NCBI GenBank assembly: GCA_024509875.1
Contig: JAMPIV010017803.1
Span: 62,001-126,000 of the forward strand
Source of the DNA: Oreohelix idahoensis
Lineage: Eukaryota > Mollusca > Gastropoda > Stylommatophora > Oreohelicidae
Reading direction: 5' to 3'
DNA length: 64,000 nt
Part shown: positions 14,446 to 26,260 of the stretch, in pieces
Layout of the letters: each line of letters starts with the position of its first letter
How positions within the stretch are numbered: position 1 is the stretch's first letter
Position numbers and translations under genes: made by a program
Notes under the pieces: model-generated
What the model was told of the DNA's origin: nothing
The model's input: only the letters and a program-made list of their open reading frames with translations
The model's database searches: none

Positions 14446-14686
14446 AAATGGGTACTTCTTCTTCTTCTTCTTCTTCTTCTGTCCTTAGCCAACGACCGGC
14501 AAAGCAGTCAGTGGCCATTACGCCTAGTGGCGTCTTAAGGGCAACAGCGAATAGATTTTCTTTGCCGTTGTTCCCATCACGCCTAATGGCGTCTTTAGGG
14601 CAACAACAAATCAATCCGTTTGTCGTTGTTTCCGTAATCAAAGTGACTGGCAAACGGGTGATCAGCCCGTTGGGAAATGGGTACTT
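14446..14686 (-). mobile_element. 5'-truncated LINE 3' end with 12-bp target-site duplication
   Basis: The insert (14458-14674) is flanked by direct repeats AAATGGGTACTT (14446-14457 and 14675-14686). On the minus strand it encodes the last residues of an RTE-like ORF2 (VALKTPLGVM, then ATDCFAGRWLR) and ends in a (GAA)n tail. The same 3' end, GGCGTGATGGCCACTGACTG, occurs at about 55693-55712 on the plus strand. The segment coding for VALKTPLGVM is present twice in tandem, about 80 bp apart. Confidence 0.8.
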
Positions 14687-16062
14687 AGCTGCCAGTAAGA
14701 TGTCGGTTGGTTTCTGCTCCAGCCGATGCTTGTTCTTTGAAGCTCGTAGACGATCTTCTCATCACTGGTCAAGTCTGGTGGCCGCAACACGTACCTCGTA
14801 TCTTTGGCAGTTACGAAGATGGTCCAGCATTTTTTAAGACCTGTCTGATTTTGGTGTCTAGCTTTGACTGAAGGCCACTTATACCACACACTTGTTCCAC
14901 AGACTAGTACCATCAATTGAAACCACGGACTAGCATCATGAAATGAGAGAGAAACACATATTCCTTCTGAGCATTGGGTCTTCTGATTTGAAAATCAGGT
15001 GTCCCCCCCCCCCTTTTTTTTTTCATTCCACCATCTCATCTGCCTCAGATCTTTACTATCTCTGAGCATCAATGTTAATCACTGTGAGCGGAAAACACCT
15101 ATTGCATTTATAAAGAACATGTCTACATATACATATGCACTCGTTGAAAAGGTTAAAATAATAATTATGTATTTTATTTCTGTCATCATCCACTTCCTGC
15201 TCCATATGGAACTTGGGACTACCTCTGCTTTTGGTTCTCTATGAGAAACCCGCATGAAGTAGTCACCATCTATTGTAGTGGTGGTTCAGAAAACCATCAT
15301 TTTATATGCTGAGGTTGCCAGCTTCGTATGAATTTGGACTTCCACCAGCAGTTTTCACGTGTTAATATTGCAAAATATAGGATGCTAAAATTTACAACTT
15401 ACCCCAATAAACTTTGGGAGGTACACTGACTTCTTGCTCAGGAAATAGTTTCGGCAACATGGTTACAATGCCTCTTACACGTGGTCTGGGGGTATTACTT
15501 AAACAAGAATCCCACTATGACTTAGTGTTCAGGTTCCTAGGATTACGGGCTTTCCGTATTAATAAAGGTAGAGTTTTCTTCCTGTACAAGCTTACACGAT
15601 GCTAAAACATGTTATCCGGTCCTTTAAAGTAGAATCCTGATTCTATTCATTATTCTGGCTTGTCGTACTGTCTTCTTGATGAGCTGAAGTATCAGTGCCG
15701 TAGACTCAGAATGTCTAGATTATAAGCAGCATTCTGCCCACGCACCCACATTGCTACTATATGACAACAAATGTTGCATTTTCACATCTCAAATGCCAAA
15801 CCAATAGCATGCAAATTGCGTAGATTGGTCGAGTCTTATCTCCACTACCCTATCAGGGAAAATTCCGGCATGAATCATAAAATGGGATTTATGTCAAAAG
15901 TCACTCCTATCTAAGGCATTTTATCTTCCGTTGATATTGTAGCAGGATGAAATACTTGCCTAATATTTATTGTATAGTAAAATATCGTCCAATCAAAACC
16001 ACGCACCCTCTTGCGTATGTGTTGCACACATTTGCAGATGAAGTAACAAGCAGAAGGAAATC
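14687..16062. other. Unassigned sequence
   Basis: A minus-strand frame at 14662-14916 is open for 84 codons but matches nothing recognised. There are C and T homopolymers at about 15003-15025. No terminal repeats were seen. Confidence 0.3.
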
Positions 16063-16293
16063 GTGTGTAAACGTTACCATGGATTTATATTAATTGCAAA
16101 CAGATGGAATGAAGAAAAGGCACTTGGGAGACCTAGAGGCAGATGGGTAGACAGCATCATATACATCTTACAACAACGCGGGCTCACAGCAGCTCAGCAA
16201 AGGCGACACGCTTGGCTCACAGAGCGTAAACTTCAGTATTCCCCTGTTCGTCACGGCTACAATGGAAGAGAAAAAGTAATAAAGAACTTCTAA
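16063..16293 (+). pseudogene. Possible LINE ORF2 C-terminal remnant
   Basis: The 76-codon frame contains GRPRGRWVDSI followed by a helical LQQRGLTAAQ... RRHAW stretch. This resembles the C-terminal end of jockey/RTE-type ORF2 proteins, which typically have GRP(R/K)xRW(I/V)D, a helical segment, then a D/H-R-x-W motif. It is short and isolated, so the call is weak. A chance frame is possible. Confidence 0.35.
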
Positions 16294-16854
16294 AAATGCT
16301 TGATTACATGCTTGCCTCCAGACAAATAATTGAAAGACGAATTTATATAATCAGCTCTGATATTGTAAATAATTTACAAATTGGAGAACTGCCCAGCACA
16401 GAGTCTGGGCTTTGCTAAATATACCAGCAAGAACCTGTAAGATGTTTAGAGTGTCAAAAATACACTGGAGCAACAACAAAAAACTGATCGATTGCTAGGA
16501 ACAGGAAATTTTACGATAGAGGAACCCTAACGTGGAACACGTCTTGAGAAAAATACCAAAGCACATTAGCTGCAAACATACAAGAAAAAAGAACAGCAAA
16601 GAAAAACAATCACAGAATACTTTAAAGCATAATACTCATTACCACCATCGCTGTGCTAAATGTTGACCTACCCTGGGAGCTTCGCAACTTTGTAATAAAA
16701 TTTAACATTACCGAAATAAAAATCAATACAAATCAAGAACTTTATTCTTCGTTAGTTTTTTTTATTGTGATAACATCTAGTCCAGATATATGATTACAAG
16801 TGGAATTTTGCAGCGGCGGGCTATTTTAGAACAAAAATAACGAAAAACAATTTT
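16294..16854. other. Unassigned sequence, possible LINE ORF1 trace
   Basis: Near 16434-16475 a frame reads PVRCLECQKYTGA, reminiscent of the CCHC knuckle of LINE ORF1 proteins, but no continuous frame surrounds it. The rest is AT-rich with no recognised content. Confidence 0.3.
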
Positions 16855-17148
16855 TTTATGATTACAACAAAGGAACATGCATCATTATCTTCCTTTAGAT
16901 CTCCATGGAGCATACGCCTTCATCTAACTTATGCCAAGTCTTCCTGTCACGTGACATCCGCTAAAACTCTTTCCATGTCTCATTCATCTCCTTCATGTCT
17001 GTCTCCAGTTCTCGTCTTCGTATGTTCCTTGATCTCCTTCCATCTCTGTTACCATGAGGATTCCACAACAAGGACTGCCTGGTAATGCTATCAACAGGTT
17101 TTCTCAATGAGTGTTCTGTCCATCTCCAGCATCTTCTTCTCAACTCTT
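16855..17148 (-). pseudogene. 3' part of a split LINE ORF2 (downstream of the minisatellite)
   Basis: On the minus strand it continues directly from the 36-bp repeat array: VSVEQELRRRCWRWTEHSLRKP, then ITRQSLLWNP and RRRELETDMKEMNETWKEF, a stop, and RMSRDRKTWHKL. This is the C-terminal region of an RTE/jockey-like ORF2 family, whose members usually read ...RRRxWxWIGHTLRKP...ITRQALxWNP...GRPxNTWRR. The upstream half of the same LINE is at 46267-46510, 29 kb away, separated by later insertions. At least one in-frame stop shows it is inactive. Confidence 0.85.
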
Positions 17149-17932
17149 GTTCTACTGACACATGTCTGGTTCTTCTCATCTATTGTTCTACTGACACGTG
17201 TCTGGTTCTTCTCATCTCTTGTTCTACTGACACGTGTCTGGTTCTTCTAATCTCTTGTTCTACTGACACATGTCTGGTTATTGTCATCTTTTGTTCTACT
17301 GACACATGTCTGGCTCTTCTCATCTCTTGTTCTACTGACACATTTCTGGTTCTTGTCATCTCTTGTTCTACTGACACATGTCTGGTTCTTCTCATCTCTT
17401 GTTCTACTGACACGTGTCTGGTTCTTCTCATCACTTGTTCTACTGACACGTGTCTGGTTCTTCTCATCTCTTGTTCTACTGACACGTGTCTGGTTCTTCT
17501 CATCACTTGTTCTACTGACACGTGTCTGGTTCTTGTCATCTCTTGTTCTACTGACACCTGTCTGGCTCTTCCCATCTCTTGTTCTACTGACACATGTCTG
17601 GTTCTTCTCATCTCTTGTTCTACTGACACGAGTCTGGTTCTTCTCATCTCTTGTTCTTCTGACACATGTCTGGTTCTTCTCATCTCTTCTTCTACTGACA
17701 CGTGTCTGGTTCTTCTTATCTCTTGCTCTACTGACACGTGTCTGGTTCTTCTCATCTCTTGTTCTACTGACACATGTCTGGTTTTTCTCATGTCTTCTTC
17801 TACTGATACGTGTCTTGTTCTTGTCATCTCTTGTTCTACTGACACGTGTCTGGTTCTTCTCATCTCTTGTTCTACTGACACGTGTCTGTGTCTTCTCATC
17901 TCTTGTTCTACTGACACATGTCTGGTTATTGT
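17149..17932. repeat. 36-bp minisatellite, array 1 (about 22 copies)
   Basis: Tandem 36-bp unit with consensus core TCTTGTTCTACTGACACGTG plus TCTGGTTCTTCTCA. On the minus strand each unit encodes 12 residues, RRTRHVSVEQEM, in frame with the adjacent LINE ORF2. One unit has a TAG (about 17178-17180). Each unit contains the palindrome GACACGTGTC or a CACATG variant. There are no spacers between units, so it is not a CRISPR array. Long frames on the other strands (such as STDTCLVLLISC repeats) are by-products of a unit length divisible by three. Confidence 0.97.
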
Positions 17933-18809
17933 TGTAGTAAAGTCCTCTATGTGACAACCCGCTCAAATTTCCCTGATTAAAAAATCTAATAATGAAAAAT
18001 TACACCCTATAAACCACACTACTTCATTTAAAAATTGCCAAGGACAAGGTCAATCGTACCGCTAAGAATTGGACACAATATTTGGAAATTTTCTACTATT
18101 ATCGTTTAAAAGGGTTACCACCCGCAAACGCATTCAACCCCATCCGAATATTTAATGAAAGACGTAGCTAATCTATAAATAACTACAACATTTGAAATTT
18201 GGTAACAAGGACATCGCCTATTCAAACCGTTAACGATTGGCAAGCGTAAATGTCCCACCCCCAAAACACACACACTTTTTCTACCCTTCCCAATTTTATG
18301 AACGAACGCAGGCAAGCTTTGAAATTGACCAAAATTGTCAACTCGTTTCGCAAGAGGGGAGGAGAGGTGGATGAAAATGAAACTAAAACAACATCTGTAC
18401 GGGGCAGAGGGTGAAAGGCTTAGATAATGTATTGCTTTCTAAATAAAGAGAGTAAATAAAAGGGATGTTCTGAATGATAGCGCTAATATTATTTAATATC
18501 TGACCATAACAATTTCCCTTATATTACATCATCTTGCCTTAGAAAATCTATTTGGTTAGGAAGAAAGAGTAAATAATTAGACTAAAAGTACATAGATGAA
18601 AACGATGAAGACTAGTTAGATGAAAACTAGATAGGATGATAGAGGCCAAAGGGCAGTTTAATAATCAATTTTAACTTTTGAAATCGGTCCATAAATAGCT
18701 GAGATATGACAGAAATAAAAATAAATAAAATCAGACTAGCAAACGCACTGATTAACACTCAATGTTTGCGGTTTTCAAAAGAGTCAAATTTTGGACGCGT
18801 TGTTTTATT
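17933..18809. mobile_element. X1, left part of an LTR-like repeat inserted in the minisatellite
   Basis: Non-coding sequence that resumes at 41040-42528 on the other side of the hAT element. It is homologous to X2 (48847-51576): shared strings include AATCT(A/G)TAAATAACTAC, AGAGTAAATAAAAG and AGCAGTTTAATAATCA-like blocks. X2 has TG...CA ends and a 5-bp target duplication, so X is probably an LTR or LTR-like element of about 2.4-2.7 kb. The junction with array 1 is diffuse (17931-17950). Confidence 0.65.
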
Positions 18810-18817
18810 GGCTAGTG

Positions 18818-19346
18818 CAGCGGTTCCCAACCTGTGGTACGCGTACCCCTGGGGGTACGCGACAGGACGTTCACGGGTACGCGAAAAAAAATTTAGTAAT
18901 GGCGGAAAAAAGATACATATGTCAACAGCATAAAAGACAAGTCAAAAGTTGTGAAATTAAATTCAACGCTATACTATACAACATGAAATGTGTGAGAAAA
19001 TCTCCGCCGTTTGTCTTGCGCGCAACTGGCGTGCTGTCTGCTTGGACTGGCGTGTGAAAATCTATGGCGTTTCGTATGACCGCAATTCAATATTTTTACA
19101 AAATAGTCTTCATTATGATGACTATGGGATTATAGTTGTGCCGTTGAATATTTCATCAAAAATATGACTTTTTTGATCTACCTCACTATCTATGAACGTC
19201 TAATGTCCCGGAAGTAATAGTGTCGATTCTTGACCCAAATTTTACAAACGTGAGACAGTGAGACAGTGTTTCTATATACAGTACTTTTTGTCTTTGTTTT
19301 AACTTAACTTAAAGTGATTAATTGTTCAATTCGTGTATTATCAGAT
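18818..19346 (+). other. hAT left terminal region and 5' leader
   Basis: Terminal inverted repeat followed by GTACGCG repeats (three GGGTACGCG-like strings at about 18834-18885) that may be subterminal transposase sites. There is no coding frame before the ATG at 19347. Confidence 0.6.
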
Positions 19347-20068
19347 ATGGATCAGTGGTTGAAAACCGGCACAGTAAAAAAGCTTAAACATAATGTGGAA
19401 TGTGACCAATCGCCAAATACTTCTCAGGACACGCCTAAGACCCGCATATGTTCCTACAAGTAAACAAACTGAATTTGGTACTTCAGAATAGCTAGGTAAC
19501 GATCTTCAATGTTTCAGACAAAATTGAATCTATGATTAAAAAATTAGAATTTTTGGAGGTCGTGTATTGGAAAAGGCCAGCCTGAGGTATATGAAACGCT
19601 GCACTATTTCCTATCTGAGAACGAGCTGCACCTCTCCCAGGAAATGAGCGAGAAAATAATTGAACACTTGAAAGGGCTAAAATCATCTTTCGAGAAGTAC
19701 TTTCCGAAACCTGGAAAAGAGAACTACTGGATTGTAAATCCCTTTGATGAAGAATATTTCCAAGCAGCCACATTATCAGTCAACGAAACAGAGAAGTTAA
19801 TTGAACTTTCGGCTGATACTACTTTAATAGCTGAATTGAAAGGAAAATTCCTTATTAACTTTTGGGGAGACATCAGCAGAGAATATGAACAGCTGACCGA
19901 CAAGGCGCTTAAGTTTCTGTTGCCATTTACAAATACTGAGCTGGTGGAGTAGGCTTTCTCTTCTTATATCTTTACAAAAAATAAATACTGTAGTAAACTG
20001 AATGCAGGTCCAGAATTGAGACTGTATCTTACATCACTTGAACCTGATTTAAAAAAACTATGTGCCTC
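19347..20068 (+). pseudogene. ZBED5-like hAT transposase, internally deleted
   Basis: It begins MDQWLKTGTVKKLK at 19347, the typical N-terminus of ZBED5-like hAT proteins, and stops at 19461. The BED finger and most of the catalytic core are missing. The C-terminal dimerisation (hATC) part then appears in other frames: ENELHLSQEMSEKIIEHL from about 19616, FLINFWGDISREYEQLTDKA and LLPFTNTELVE to a TAG near 19950, and then FSSYIFTKNKY, LNAGPELRLYLTSLEPDLKK and CASD at the LTR junction. Stops and deletions make it non-functional. After the inserted element, the frame could resume near 40668 with a short basic tail. Confidence 0.82.
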
Positions 20069-21625
20069 TGATAAAGCTTGTTTCTCGTGCACCAGATTGA
20101 CATGGACTGTATTTTGTGATATTGCTCGTCCAGTCACAATGTTCTGTAAATGGGTCAGGTTACCGACTGTTGGGGCCCTGACAAGGTGTACGGTTAAGTG
20201 CGTATATTCTGATGCAATGTGTGAGTGTAAACATCAATAATGATAAACGCGTATGGATGACAGTTCGACAGGTTCACAGGACACTCACTCCAATCACAGG
20301 TGGAAGTCAAGGATGGCTGGACTACTGTGGTCGTTTCATACTGTTTAATAGGACGCACACACTTAGACAGTACGTGTATAGTTACAGGAACAACGGTCGA
20401 CATAAATAGCATATTGTTGATCAATGGTCTACCATCTTAAGTTAGCACTCATGTTGAATAACATCACAATGGAACATCTGTAGACAAGCATTTAGATTTC
20501 CACTGTTTATTAATATAATCATCAGGCCTTACTGACCGAGTGTGTCAGTTAATAAGTACTGTTCAAGCCTGACTTCTAGACAGAACCTCTTTTCTAGCGA
20601 AGATTCCTTTAGGTAAATTACAGCAAATCTATCTGAAGATAATGTTAACCCACCAGTATTGGGTTTTCTTTATAACTGTGATCTCTTAATTATCACCTGA
20701 TAATAAGGGGCATCCCCGTTCTCTGATTGATGATCGACAAAAAGTTAGAATCCAAAATGGCTTCTGGTTCCCTTTTGAGCATCGCTCACTATACAGATGT
20801 ATAGCAAATCTTCAATAGAAGCGTTGTTCGTAAACACAAATGTTTCTACAAGAATCAGCATATTCTTTCATCTTAAATGCTGCATACAATCATCTACAGT
20901 GCTGCTAGGAAACATATCATCCTGACATATGGATATGGATCATCCTAAAGTAGACATCTGCCCAATTAAGCCTAGGACGAAAAAGTTCAGTAAAATGTTC
21001 TTTTACCTGGGCATAGGAAATACACTAGCAAACACAAACGCTCTCCTGGCGTCACTAAATCAACACTGGGGAACACATGGACTTAACAATCCTAGAAGAA
21101 ACTATCTTCGTTCCCATAATAAATCATAGAGATCACAGACTTTAGACAGGTCTAAAGCCATGACATCTCGCCAGGCTCCTTCATCACCGAAGCACTCCCT
21201 AACGTATCTTCATGCGCCGAAAGTGGTTGACCCCAAAGAACAGTACAAGGAAAATAGTCCGACATAGACATACAAAGATAACACGATATAAGACCGAATC
21301 GTCTCAAACAGACAAGGAGTAAACATAGATTCGGATCATAAACATCCCTGCATAAACCTAAGCAAGAATAATCTGTTTCTGGCTATACCAGACACAAAAT
21401 ATGACATACGTCTAGATTCATACGCCAAGTTCGATATTCATGAAAGATACAAGAATAGATAAATCATAGAATGAATACACATCGACTAATCTGAGTTCTG
21501 TCCCTTAGACTGAGAATCGTGAATTCAAAGATAAATATATTTTTATCAGACAAATAAATACATTTTACATTTGTATGCGTGTCAACAGTAATCTGTGCGT
21601 CACACAAAAGAATATGTGCGCAACA
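20069..21625 (-). repeat. 3' LTR of element 2
   Basis: 1557 bp, TG at the left, CA at the right. Homologous over its full length to 39111-40667. On the element's own (minus) strand it starts TGTTGCGCAC and ends TTTATCA. The frames seen in it (for example 20929-21129) are duplicated in both LTRs and look like chance. Confidence 0.93.
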
Positions 21626-22099
21626 GACTACCACACCCCCCGGGAAAAAAATGAAAATCATTTTTTTTCCAACTGAGAGCAACATACAATAGGCTCACAA
21701 CGCACAAATACTGCGCAGATGAGAAATATCTGGAATTTATAAGCCAAATTAAGGCAAAGTCGAAATATAGATCGACTGGTGAGAATACATCTCAACCTCT
21801 CAGAGAAAGCATTTCTCTTAAGCATACATTTTTCCAGGGAGGTGCCAACAACGTATACTACAATGCTGGCAATGACAGAATGCATATAACAATTTCATAT
21901 TTAAGCACTATAAGTACATGATTGACAAAAAAGAAAAATCATCAACGAGTATCGGTGAATATATTTATCAATGAACCTAGTGATAGTAGTGATACAATCA
22001 CTATTTTACAAATTACAATGTGTATCTATCTTGATATAGAAAAGAAAAACTGTTGTAGAGTTGGATATGTTAAGAATTCCAAGACCCAACAGTTAGGTG
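21626..22099 (-). other. 3' UTR and polypurine tract of element 2
   Basis: Directly beside the LTR, the minus strand reads a G-rich tract (CCCGGGGGGTGTGGTAGTC) that ends at the LTR start, the expected polypurine tract. The rest is homologous to the 3' UTR of element 3 (30003-30778), including a shared GGAGGTGCCA/GGAAGGTGCCA string. No coding capacity. Confidence 0.65.
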
Positions 22100-23682
22100 G
22101 AATCATGTGGGCATCTAGACAAAATGTCTGCCATCACATTATCTGATCCACGAATAGCTCGTGCCGAAAAATGAAAAGGTTGAAGAGCAATTGCATATCG
22201 AGTAGACCTCGAGCTCTTCAAATTTTTACTCTGTATAGCCGTAAGAGCTTTCTGATCGGTTTATACTATGAAATGTGCGCCTAGAAGGAATCTTTGTAGT
22301 TTGATAATTTGACCAAACCATAGCCAATAGTTCACGGTCTAAAACCGAATAATTCCTTTCTGCAGCATTAAGTTTTCTAGAGATATACATTACTGGATGC
22401 AGAGTTCCAGAGTACTCTTGCATTAGTGCCGCTCAAATCCCAGTGGATGAAGCGTCACTACGAAGAAAAATGTCTTATCTGTAGTAGGTAACACTAAAAT
22501 AGGTGGTGTTGAAAACAAATTTTTAATCTTATCCAAAGAGGATTGGCATTCCTGTGACCAGTGGACCATATTAGGCGACCCTTTCTTTAGTAGCGTAGAA
22601 AGAGGTGCCATGATAGAGGATAGATTCGGAATGAATCTTCCATAAAATTGAATAAGACCTAAGAGACTTCGTACTTGCTTTTTAGTCTTAGGAATAGAGA
22701 TGTTAAGTATCTTAGTGATATTATGGTCCTCTGTCTTTAGGAAACCATGACCAACTCGATGGCCTAGGAAAGAAATTTCGCTAAAACCAATGTAGGCTTT
22801 AGAGGGTTTCGCTGTCAGGTTATACTCGCGTAGAGTAGATAGTAATTCAACTAACCCTGAATAGTGATCTTCCCAAGTATCGCTGAAAAGATAGATGTCG
22901 TCTAGGTACGCGATGACATCTGATCGATAAGATAGGATTCGACGCATCATGCGTACGAATGTAGCTGGTGCGTTCATAAGGCCGAAAGGCGTGAAATTAT
23001 ATTGAAAAAGGCCTCTAGGTGTAGAAAAAGCCGTAATTGGTTTGGCGCGTTCAGATAAAGGAACTTGCCAATATCCTTTAGACAAATCTAGTTTAGTGAA
23101 AAAATGAGATTTAGAAAGCCTAGTAAGTAGCTCTTCTAGTAAAGGCATAGGTTCAGCATCAAACTTCGTAACTTGATTCAATTTGCGATAGTCAACGCAA
23201 AGACGTATGTTATTGTCTTTCTTTCGAACAATAACCATCGGCGAAGAATATGCAGAAGTGGATGTTTCAATTATTTTTAAATCTATCATATCATCCAACT
23301 CCTTCTCAACCTGTGCTTGAAAATGTATAGGGATAGGATAAGGTCTGACCCTAATAGGATTATGGTCAGTTAGAATAATGTCATGTTCAATAACATGAGT
23401 TTGTCCAGGGATGTCAGTAAGGACATCCTGAAATGTATGTAACATAGCTGAAACTTGTCACTGTTCTCCTAGAGATAAATCAGGAGAGACAGCAACATCT
23501 TTCCATGATTCACTAGAATGAAGTGGAATCATCGGAAGCGGAAGATTAACATCCGAAAAACTTGTTTCCTCATCCTGTATTACGGACAGTGATAAGTAAT
23601 GACCATGTTGGTCTGGTGAATCGTCCGTTGCCTCAAAAATAGGCTGTAAATAATCCGGACGTTCATGGAATTCTGTAAGCAT
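22100..23682 (-). pseudogene. pol: RT and RNase H of element 2, degenerate
   Basis: The minus strand from about 23682 contains the integrase-RT linker (MLTEFHERPDYLQPIF), a stop near 23457, then an RT frame to 22423 with CVDYRKLNQVTKFDAEPMP, FTKLDLSKGYWQVPL, the YLDD box in VIAYLDDIYLFS, and FLGHRVGHG. RNase H breaks at the first catalytic region by frameshift (22430-22460), then LMQEYSGTLHPVMYISRKL resumes, followed by further damage. The domain content and order are the same as in element 3, where this region is uninterrupted. Confidence 0.87.
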
Positions 23683-24146
23683 ATTGATGTGGAAGGTTTT
23701 TATGCTTTACATCAATATCGACAATGGAGTCAACATCGGAAATTTTCGAGATTATATCGTACGGACCTTTCCAAGAAATAAGAAGTCTGTTTTCCCTACA
23801 AGGTAGCAAAACAAGTGCTTTTTCACCAGGACAAAGTTGTCGTAAGGTTCTTTTCTTATTGGCAAATTGTCTTGCTTTCTGCTTAGCAAATTCAGAAGAA
23901 GAAGTTGCCAATTTGCATGCTTCGATAATCTTTTGTCTCAGCGCGATGACATATTCGTAAGAAGATTTTGTGTCATCGGTAATATTAGTTGGGTGCCATG
24001 GTCTGATAACATTTCTCCGGGGAATCCCAGACGAGAAAATATAAGCCAAAGAGCATCTGCAATGTCAGCAGTAGTAATGCTCTTCAGAGGAATAGCCTCT
24101 GGCCAACGTGTGCACATGTCCACACACGTTAAGATAAACTGATGTC
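23663..24146 (-). pseudogene. pol: Integrase core and C-terminal part of element 2, deleted
   Basis: Reading the minus strand from the solo LTR: QFILTCVDMCTRWPEAIPL, SRLGFPGEMLSDHGTQL with the second catalytic Asp, then a jump to DDTKSSYEYVIALRQ. About 380 bp present in element 3 are missing, including the catalytic Glu. The GPY module (WKGPYDIISKISDV) remains. The integrase cannot be active. Confidence 0.82.
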
Positions 24147-25295
24147 TGTTACCTATGATAAATGTTACCTCTGTAATGTTACAATGGAATATAACTTGGA
24201 CTGACACTCAAGACAGTACATACGCGAATGAAATAACTTGACAGAAGTCTGGGTCACAGTTCCATACATATAATATCGACAGCATAGTCCTGGACATCAG
24301 CAACAATAGTACAAATACTTGCATAATTAGAATATGTAGTACAGTCATCCTAACGTACTGGTAACAACGGCATTCAATGTAAGTGCGGCATTCACCCCTC
24401 GCACATAAATCTCTATATGGTCTGTATGCAATGTAAGTGCGGCATTCGCACCTCGCACATATATCTCCGTGGTCCTACTTTCAATGTAAGTGCGGAATTC
24501 ACTCCTCGCACATATATCTCTATCTCTGGTCTAATCACCAGACATCCAAGTTCCTCCAGAACTTAACAGCGCGGGAAAACCACAACGCGCTTACGTAGAC
24601 CTCCTATTGGCGCGGAAAAGCACACAAGGCGCCTTAAAATAATAACATATAATGGTCCTACCATTGACCTCCTTCTGACACGGGAAAACGACGTGTCTTT
24701 TAATCCAAAGTGCGGCATTCACTCCTCGCACATATATCTATACCTCTGGTCTAATCACCAGGCATCAAAGTTCCTCCTGAACTTTACAGCGCGGGAAACC
24801 CACAACGCGCTTATAAATAATAATATATAAAGGCCTTGAAAATACACCTTACGCGAAACATCATCGCGTCACATCCAATATATTATAATGAAAATCACCT
24901 ACACTATTCACATAATCTAGAAACACCAACCGTCTCCCTCAACGGATTACCACAGACTCCCCTTTAACAACTCAGTATTCTTCTCTGACACGTATGCTAA
25001 CTTCATTCACTTCGCACGCTTTTCTCATGTCCTGTAAACCTCAATTCACACATGAATGCCTCTGAGTATTCTTCAACCATACTCTACGTGCTTCTAACAG
25101 TGAGCTCTTAAATGTCACATTCCAAGCTTGCATACTTCAATAAAAATACACTCTAAACAGAGTTACTCCTTTCTCCACCCACACACATGTATATACACGT
25201 CATGTATCTCATGACCTTAACCTACTTACTAACAAACTCCAGCCCGTACACAAAAATCCTTAACCCCTAACTGTAACTTCGAATATGACTCAACA
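24147..25295. mobile_element. Solo LTR inside the integrase gene of element 2
   Basis: A 1149-bp non-coding insert beginning TGTTACC and ending CAACA. It is flanked by ATGTC (24142-24146) and GTGTC (25296-25300), a 5-bp duplication with one change; the uninterrupted sequence is seen in element 3 near 33120. It contains four imperfect copies of a unit with GTGCGGCATTC...CTCGCACATATATCT (from about 24381, 24431, 24489 and 24710) and two copies of a CAGCGCGGGAAA segment. The family differs from the LTRs of elements 1-3. Confidence 0.8.
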
Positions 25296-26260
25296 GTGTC
25301 CTCTAGAAAATTTGATCTTAAATGGACCAATGATGTCTATCGCCATTTTCTGAAATGGTCGAATAGGGATGTCTGCAGCCTGAATAGGTGCAGCATGGAG
25401 TGGACCTTTGGATTTGACTTCTTGACATACTATACAAGATCGACAATAAATCCGTATGTCTTTGTTCACAAAAGGCCAAAAGAAGGCGACCAGAACTCTT
25501 GACTTTGTACGGGAAAAACCCATATGTCCAGCACACTGAGAGTCGTGAGCGTGCTGCAAAATTTTAACTCTCAAATTATTGGGAACAAGAATCTGAGAAT
25601 GACTTGACTTAGCGGAGTCTTGCACCATACGTACAAGTACGCCATTCCTCATTGTAATCCAAGATTTACGCTTTGTATCTTTATTCGGATCACCTTTTGT
25701 TGCAAGAGTGAAGAATTTCTTTAGAGTCGGATCCTCTTCTTGCTGTTTTATAAACGAGTCACGAGAAATTACCAAGGGATCATCTTGATTATGCACTTCA
25801 TTATCTTCAGTAGATGAAGTTTGAGGCATATTAAGAGCATGAGCTCTAGTGACTACAGCATTAGCAGTTTGCATATTTTGTTTTTCCCAAACGGAAATTT
25901 GTTGCGGAGTGCATTCTTTGACTCCGTGAATACGACCGATGATAAGATCAGCGATCGGATTCGGCAGAAGACATGCGTGCACATCTCCTGTAAAGAAAGG
26001 AGTAGCAATCCTAATGATAGCAGTAGAGTATTTCTCTAAGGTGCCGCCACATGTTACACATTTGACTACTTTTCCAGTGGCACGAGAAGGATCTACAAGT
26101 GACTGCCTAACACCAATTGTGGTGCATCCAGAATAAAAAAGAACTGAGACTGGATTGTCATTTACTAAACCTTTATGTAAGACAAGAGAACCTCTTCCAT
26201 CATGCGCGACTGACGCAGGAAGAGCGGGAAGAGCATGGCCTTAAAGTGGACACTGACACT
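25296..26260 (-). pseudogene. pol: Protease and integrase N-terminus of element 2
   Basis: From about 26260 on the minus strand: LSCGHP, RGSLVLHKGLVN, then the protease motif, where VLFYSGCTTIGVR has Tyr in place of the catalytic Asp of the DSG triplet. The frame 25982-25290 covers IIGRIHGVKECTPQQ, the integrase HHCC finger (HAHDSQCAGHMG and CRSCIVCQ) and the first core Asp in MAIDIIGPF, then stops at the solo LTR. Confidence 0.85.

Noticed and set aside
14662..14916. Minus-strand 84-codon frame as a host exon
   Set aside because: No recognisable domain, and it overlaps a LINE insertion at its end; a chance frame cannot be excluded.
17149..17932. 36-bp repeats as a CRISPR array
   Set aside because: Units are contiguous with no unique spacers, and the context is a eukaryotic LINE.
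17085..17954. Long open frames in the minisatellite as repeat-protein genes
   Set aside because: Several frames on both strands are open because 36 is divisible by three. Only the minus-strand VSVEQE frame has meaning, as part of LINE ORF2.
20929..21129. 66-codon frame as an LTR-encoded gene
   Set aside because: Present in both LTRs of element 2 but short and featureless.
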